Source: Bacteroidales bacterium
Lineage (GTDB): Bacteria; Bacteroidota; Bacteroidia; Bacteroidales; P3
NCBI GenBank assembly: GCA_017507285.1
Contig: JAFWBF010000156.1
Coordinates: 1-10,001, forward strand
Reading direction: 5' to 3'
DNA: 10,001 bases
The notes under the pieces were generated by a model. It was not told where the DNA came from, made no database searches, and saw only the letters and a list, made by a program, of their open reading frames with translations. The position numbers and the translations under genes were made by a program. Of the stretch, positions 6,602 to 10,001 are shown piece by piece (the first letter of the stretch is position 1; each line of letters begins with the position of its first letter).

Positions 6602-6796
6602 GGCAATTTCTAAAAATTGCTTTGCAAGTGATTTACGGAATTTTGCTAGAAAGATTTCTATTTTCTTTTGATTGAGTATAGCGGGCTATTTAATTGAAAA
6701 AGAAACAGAAAGATTTCGGTAAAAAACGTAAACCACGCAAAAGTTTAAAGAAGATTTCTTCTATTTTACTGAAACGTGGAATTTTTAGAAGTTGCC
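6602..6796 (+). mobile_element. MITE-like element, copy 2 (195 bp)
   Basis: The second copy of the element at 4915-5171, same orientation, with roughly 80-85% identity by eye outside the indels. The terminal inverted repeats (GGCAATTTCTAAAAATTGC at the left, its inverse at 6778-6796) match at 17 of 19 positions. It is flanked by TTAT on both sides. It lacks the 64-bp internal block of copy 1. Its central hairpin uses ATAGC-GG-GCTAT where copy 1 uses GCATA-ACAGC-TATGC, so pairing is kept while sequence changes. A 62-codon frame through it (6694-6882, TTG start) is not open in copy 1 and is not considered a gene. It sits between the YiiX-like gene and the Mur ligase gene and may supply or disrupt transcription signals for the latter. 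Confidence 0.8.
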
Positions 6797-6800
6797 TTAT
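6797..6800. repeat. Target-site duplication TTAT (right of MITE copy 2)
   Basis: Matches TTAT at 6598-6601 on the other side of the element. Confidence 0.6.
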
Positions 6801-6859
6801 ATACTTTTTTAGGATATTGATAGTTATTATCATCAATATGTATTACAATTTACTGCATT

Positions 6860-8248
6860 ATGTACAAAGAATCGGAACTTAGAAATATCTTCAACGGAAA
6901 ACGTATATTTATAGCCGGCTTCGGTCGCGAAGGTCGCTCGTCGTACCTACTTATTAGAAAGCTATTCCCCTATCCTTCTAATGAGATAACATTGGCTATT
7001 GCCGACAAAAACACAGCCATACAAACCGACGCCATGCTTACAGCCGACCGGGATATTGCGCTTTTTACCGGCAACAACTACCTGAGCCATGCCGGCGAAT
7101 ATGACGTAATACTGAAATCGCCGGGCATACCTACATTCGACTTCAACGGCATCGCACACCCCGAAAACATATCGTCGCAAACAGATATTTTCCTACAATT
7201 GTATGCCAATCAAACCATAGGCATAACCGGAACCAAGGGCAAAAGCACTACCACCAACCTAATATACTCCATGATGAAGATGGTAAATCCAAACACCATT
7301 ATGGCCGGAAACATGGGGCTGCCTCTGTTCGACAGCATCGAAAATATCGACAGCAATACCATATTGGTGCTGGAACTATCGTCCCATCAGCTGGAAAACA
7401 TCCACCTAAGTCCGCATATAGGTATTGTGCTAAACCTATTCCAAGAACACTTAGACCACTACAATTCATACACGGACTACCAGATGGCCAAACTAAATAT
7501 AGGCCTTCACCAATCGGACAACGACGTATTTATCTATTGTAAGGACAACGACGAACTGGACACACTAGTGCAGAAAACCGAGATAAAAAGTATAGTACTC
7601 CCCTACTCCATGAACCATAAATTGCCCTTTGGCTGCTACCTGGATGGCAATGACTTCAAGCTGTCGCCAACCAACACGGTTATCTACAACATCACATCCA
7701 AACGCTACCTCCAGGGCTCGCACAACCTTAGCAACTGCATGGCGGTATTCCTGGTAGGACACTGCTACGGCATTGCCGACGATGTGATAGCCACTGCCAT
7801 TGCCAACTTCAAAGGCCTGGAACACCGACTGGAATATGTAACCACAAAAAACGATATTACGTTCTACAACGATAGTATCTCCACCATTCCCGAGGCCACA
7901 ATAGCGGCTGTGGAAGCCCTAAAAGATGTAGACACCCTTATACTTGGCGGCTTCGACCGTGGTATAGACTACACCGCTCTCGCTACCTTTATAGCCCAAT
8001 CCACTATCGCCAACATTGCTTTTGTGGGAAATGCCGGCCAAAGAATATACAACCTCCTTGGCTCTACAGGCCAAAAAAAGAACTGTCTTCTTTCGAACAA
8101 CTACACCATGGTGGTAAACTGGTGTTTCCAACATACCGCCAAGGGAAAGATATGCCTACTCTCGCCCGCTGCTTCGAGCTACGATATGTTCAAAAACTTC
8201 GAGGAGCGTGGCCAAGTGTTTAAACAGCTTATTACCAACAACGCATAG
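6860..8248 (+). CDS. Mur ligase family protein, MurD-like (possibly MurD2 type)
   Basis: The 462 residues cover all three Mur ligase domains. Domain 1 is a Rossmann-like UDP-binding region (IFIAGFGREGRSS, 16-28). Domain 2 carries the ATP P-loop GITGTKGKSTTT (121-132), ELSSHQLEN (172-180) and FQEHLDHY with the expected carbamylated lysine in QMAK (K211). Domain 3 starts after EHRLEYV (321-327) and contains FYNDSISTIPEATIAA, ILGGFDRGIDY and LLSPAASSYDMFKNFEERGQVF. MurD adds D-glutamate to UDP-MurNAc-L-Ala in the cytoplasm. Two domain-3 positions differ from classical MurD: NDSIST replaces NDSKAT (337-342) and GGFDRG has Arg367 where a lysine is usual. These variants resemble MurD2-type enzymes, which add L-glutamate. 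The ATG at 6860 lies 63 nt after MITE copy 2, with no clear TAnnTTTG box between. The gene stands alone, away from a dcw cluster. Confidence 0.85.
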   Translation: MYKESELRNIFNGKRIFIAGFGREGRSSYLLIRKLFPYPSNEITLAIADKNTAIQTDAMLTADRDIALFTGNNYLSHAGEYDVILKSPGIPTFDFNGIAHPENISSQTDIFLQLYANQTIGITGTKGKSTTTNLIYSMMKMVNPNTIMAGNMGLPLFDSIENIDSNTILVLELSSHQLENIHLSPHIGIVLNLFQEHLDHYNSYTDYQMAKLNIGLHQSDNDVFIYCKDNDELDTLVQKTEIKSIVLPYSMNHKLPFGCYLDGNDFKLSPTNTVIYNITSKRYLQGSHNLSNCMAVFLVGHCYGIADDVIATAIANFKGLEHRLEYVTTKNDITFYNDSISTIPEATIAAVEALKDVDTLILGGFDRGIDYTALATFIAQSTIANIAFVGNAGQRIYNLLGSTGQKKNCLLSNNYTMVVNWCFQHTAKGKICLLSPAASSYDMFKNFEERGQVFKQLITNNA

Positions 8249-8271
8249 CATTCCCATCACCTCCTTTTCCT

Positions 8272-8350
8272 AACCCTGCGGTTTAGCCATCAAAAGTGCC
8301 ATAGTTACGACCCGTAACTATGGCACTTTTGGGTCGTAAACCACAGGGTT
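8272..8350. repeat. Long cruciform/hairpin between converging genes
   Basis: The inner stem is a perfect 19-bp inverted repeat, 8291-8309 with 8313-8331, around a 3-nt centre (ACC). The outer stem pairs AACCCTGCGGTTTA (8272-8285) with 8337-8350, 13 of 14 positions, separated from the inner stem by a 5x5 internal loop. Two further pairings compete: TTACGACCC (8305-8313) is the exact complement of 8331-8339, and GCCATCAA (8286-8293) of 8373-8380. It lies 23 nt after the Mur ligase stop and could terminate that gene, although the T-run is short. Its length and symmetry exceed what a terminator needs, so it may be an intergenic palindromic repeat. Confidence 0.7.
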
Positions 8351-8411
8351 ACGATAGCTAAGTGTGGCAGTCTTGATGGCCAACCCTAGAGATCATATCT
8401 GCTAGAGCAAA

Positions 8412-8447
8412 AAAAAGCGTGAACGGTGTTACCCATTCACGCTTTTT
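8412..8447. terminator. Intrinsic terminator of the surface-protein gene (bidirectional)
   Basis: A 12-bp stem, AAAAAGCGTGAA (8412-8423) with TTCACGCTTTTT (8436-8447), has a loop that can add a small GGT/ACC pair. On the minus strand the G+C part of the stem is followed by a run of eight T, a strong rho-independent signal 22 nt after the stop of the T9SS protein gene. On the plus strand it is followed by TTTTTATC and can back up termination of the Mur ligase gene. Confidence 0.85.
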
Positions 8448-8469
8448 ATCAATAAAACTTATTACACAT

Positions 8470-10001
8470 CTATTGTACTACTATTCTGCGAACAGCCACA
8501 CCATACGGAGTTGTTATTCTTAGTATGTATACTGCATCACTCAGATGTGATAGGTCTATCTTATTCTTATGTTCATGTACTTCCAACAAACCACCCAAGT
8601 AATCCATTATCTCTACACGTTCAATATTACCGAAATTGAATCTAACGAAATCTCTTGTCGGATTAGGATAAACTATAAGATCATCGATGTTGTATCCAAA
8701 AATAGCTCTGTACTCGGCATCTCCTTCTACTACCACAGTTCTTACACTATCGGTATTGCCATCGCTCCACGCTACAAAGTAGTATCCACCGTTGGAAACA
8801 GCCTTTATAGTTATAGTTTCGCCATAGCAGTACTCACCTCCGCCTATCACTGTACCCATAGCAGTATCTGTAGTAAGTGTTATGGTATACTTGTCGATAA
8901 TAGTCAAGTCTAGCGTTACTATGCTGTCGCAACCTGCTGCATTGGTCAATGTGTATGTAGCGGTGTTGGTACTTTCGGTGTAGGTTATTCCATCTATCCA
9001 AGTGTAGCTTTCGCATGCTGTAATTACGTCTACACCTGTAGTACTGTGATTGATAGTAAGGTTCAAAGTTACTACGCTGTCGCAACCTGCCGCATTGGTC
9101 AAAGTGTATGTAGCAGTGTTGGTGCTTTCGGTGTAAGTAACGCCGTCTATCCAGGTGTAGCTTTCGCATGCTATCACTAGGTCGGTAGCAGTAGTGCTGT
9201 GGTTGATAGTAAGGTTCAATGTTACTATGCTGTCGCAACCGGCGGCACTTGTCAATGTGTATGTAGCAGTATTGTTGCTTTCTGTATAAGTTACACCGTC
9301 TATCCAAGTGTACGAGCCACATGCCTCTACAGTATCCACAGTGTGGTAAGTAGTATTCACTGTCAAGTTCAAGGTAACAATGCTGTCGCAACCTGCTGCA
9401 TTAGTCAAGGTATCGGTATACACACCACTTTGGTTGTAGGTTACTCCGTTTATCCAAGTGTAGCTGTTGCATACTGTTACATCTTCGGTGCTTGCAGTGC
9501 TGTTGTTGATAGTCAAAATCAGTGTTACCAAACTGTCGCAACCATTAACTGTTTGTAGGCTGTAGGTTGCAGTGTCGGTACTTGCGGTGTAAGTTACGCC
9601 GTCCATCCAAGTGTAGCTGTTGCAAGCCACCACTGTGTCGTAGCCAACCACCGGTGCATTCAAGGCAAATATTGCATAAATGTCGATGTTGCCGGTTAAT
9701 ACTACTTCGCGTGGGTTGTCGGTTACACCGTCGTTCCAGCTTACAAAGTGGTAACAGTTTTCAGGTACTGCATTCAATATTATTGTATCGCCCAAACCTA
9801 TTATTGTGTCGGTATCCGGATCAACTACTATGTCGCCACCATCACCGGTGCTGTCATCAATGTTTACGATAGTCAAGAACAATCGTGCCAAGCTGTCGCA
9901 ACCATCAGCTGTTTGCAATGCGTATGTTGCTGTAGTGTCACCTGCTGTGTAGGTTACGCCGTTTATCCAAGTGTAGCTGTTAAAGGCTACGATAGTGTCA
10001 A
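8470..10001 (-). CDS. T9SS-exported repeat surface protein, C-terminal part (partial)
   Basis: The frame is open from the right edge to TAG at 8470-8472, giving 509 C-terminal residues; the N-terminus and promoter lie outside. In order from the window edge: one Cys-repeat with an altered first half (FNSYTWINGVTY..GCDS), an InlB-B-like repeat (ENCYHFVSWNDGVTDNPREV), five tandem ~51-residue repeats with the pattern AC.SYTWIDGVTYT......ATYTLTNAAGCDSIVTLNLTI, a second InlB-B-like repeat (66 residues), and a 72-residue T9SS type A sorting domain (VYPNPTRDF ... VYILRITTPYGVAVRRIVV). The sorting domain directs passage across the outer membrane by the type IX system and attachment to the surface. The repeats, each with two cysteines that probably form a disulfide, look like adhesin stalk modules. 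Any catalytic or binding domain would be upstream of the window. The strong terminator at 8412-8447 follows. Confidence 0.9.
   Translation of the reverse strand, partial: DTIVAFNSYTWINGVTYTAGDTTATYALQTADGCDSLARLFLTIVNIDDSTGDGGDIVVDPDTDTIIGLGDTIILNAVPENCYHFVSWNDGVTDNPREVVLTGNIDIYAIFALNAPVVGYDTVVACNSYTWMDGVTYTASTDTATYSLQTVNGCDSLVTLILTINNSTASTEDVTVCNSYTWINGVTYNQSGVYTDTLTNAAGCDSIVTLNLTVNTTYHTVDTVEACGSYTWIDGVTYTESNNTATYTLTSAAGCDSIVTLNLTINHSTTATDLVIACESYTWIDGVTYTESTNTATYTLTNAAGCDSVVTLNLTINHSTTGVDVITACESYTWIDGITYTESTNTATYTLTNAAGCDSIVTLDLTIIDKYTITLTTDTAMGTVIGGGEYCYGETITIKAVSNGGYYFVAWSDGNTDSVRTVVVEGDAEYRAIFGYNIDDLIVYPNPTRDFVRFNFGNIERVEIMDYLGGLLEVHEHKNKIDLSHLSDAVYILRITTPYGVAVRRIVVQ
8473..8688 (-). other. 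T9SS type A C-terminal sorting domain (protein region)
   Basis: The last 72 residues of the surface protein. They start with IDDLIVYPNPTRDFVRF, continue through IMDYLGG and IDLSHLSDAVYILRI, and end VAVRRIVVQ, the usual order of the Por-secretion (type A) signal: a YPNP box, a central G-rich turn, a Y-x-L/I-x-I strand and a final basic-hydrophobic strand. In the known pathway this domain is removed by the sortase PorU and the protein is joined to A-LPS. Confidence 0.9.
8887..9642 (-). repeat. Five tandem 150/153-bp coding repeats
   Basis: The GCDS codons recur with ends at 8923, 9076, 9229, 9382 and 9532, that is at 153, 153, 153 and 150 bp. Each unit encodes ~51 residues with one Cys before SYTW and one in GCDS. 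The C-terminal units are nearly identical at DNA level, while the N-terminal ones drift (for example YNQSGVYTDTL in the third unit). Such direct repeats can gain or lose copies by recombination or slippage and can collapse in short-read assemblies. Confidence 0.9.

Noticed and set aside
4915..6796. Composite transposon formed by the two MITE copies carrying the lipoprotein and hydrolase genes
   Set aside because: Each copy has its own matching flanks (CCTA/TCTA and TTAT/TTAT), whereas the outer flanks of the pair (CCTA and TTAT) do not match. Separate insertions explain the pattern better.
6694..6882. A 62-codon plus-strand frame rich in lysine, ending in a hydrophobic stretch
   Set aside because: It starts with TTG inside MITE copy 2, is broken by a stop in the equivalent part of copy 1, runs out of the element and overlaps the Mur ligase start. 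It looks like chance A-rich coding.
8272..8350. Integron attC site
   Set aside because: The imperfect palindrome is attC-sized, but no convincing RYYYAAC/GTTRRRY core pair with the expected unpaired bases is seen, and there is no integrase or cassette array in the window.
8834..9391. A 185-codon minus-strand frame in the repeat region
   Set aside because: It is a frame shadow of the repeats of the T9SS protein; its low-complexity Tyr/Arg/His content follows from reading repetitive DNA out of frame.
8887..9642. CRISPR-like array of regular repeats
   Set aside because: The 150/153-bp periodicity is an exact multiple of three, lies in a continuous open frame and encodes protein repeats; there are no unique spacers.

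Overview
The window looks like a chromosomal segment of a Bacteroidota bacterium, most likely Bacteroidales. Four things point there: a type IX secretion (T9SS) type A sorting domain on the last protein, an Omp28-family C-terminus at the left edge, TAnnTTTG -7 promoter boxes in place of TATAAT, and starts without clear Shine-Dalgarno sequences. Base composition is moderate and fairly uniform in genes; the gene-free region at 4859-5492 is AT-richer. No rRNA, tRNA, CRISPR array, phage gene or intact transposase was seen.

Layout. (1) 1-348, plus strand: the 3' end of an Omp28-like outer-membrane protein, closed by a perfect 20-bp hairpin that also terminates the converging operon. (2) 420-4858, minus strand: a tight five-gene operon read rhomboid protease > membrane-anchored endonuclease/exonuclease/phosphatase-fold protein > nth (endonuclease III) > rsmG (16S rRNA G527 methyltransferase) > family 2 glycosyltransferase, with junctions of +11, -4, +14 and +14 nt and a -7 box just upstream. 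(3) 4859-5492: gene-free, holding a 257-bp MITE-like element, a nested inverted repeat and the promoter of the next gene. (4) 5493-6587, plus strand: a small lipoprotein and a permuted NlpC/P60-type (YiiX-like) hydrolase, apparently one transcription unit, the second gene starting with TTG. (5) 6602-6796: a second, 195-bp copy of the same MITE-like element. (6) 6860-8248, plus strand: a MurD-family ligase whose presumed D-glutamate-site residues differ from classical MurD. (7) 8249-8469: a long cruciform and a strong intrinsic terminator between converging genes. (8) 8470 to the right edge, minus strand: the C-terminal 509 residues of a large T9SS-exported surface protein built from 51-residue Cys-paired repeats, two InlB-B-like repeats and the sorting domain.

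Most genes are ordinary housekeeping or envelope functions: repair, ribosome modification, membrane proteolysis, peptidoglycan synthesis and surface display. The least expected content is non-coding: a pair of diverged, same-orientation, hairpin-forming mobile elements with terminal inverted repeats and probable 4-bp target duplications on either side of the lipoprotein-hydrolase pair, plus two structured intergenic regions. I see no convincing new defence or enzymatic system.
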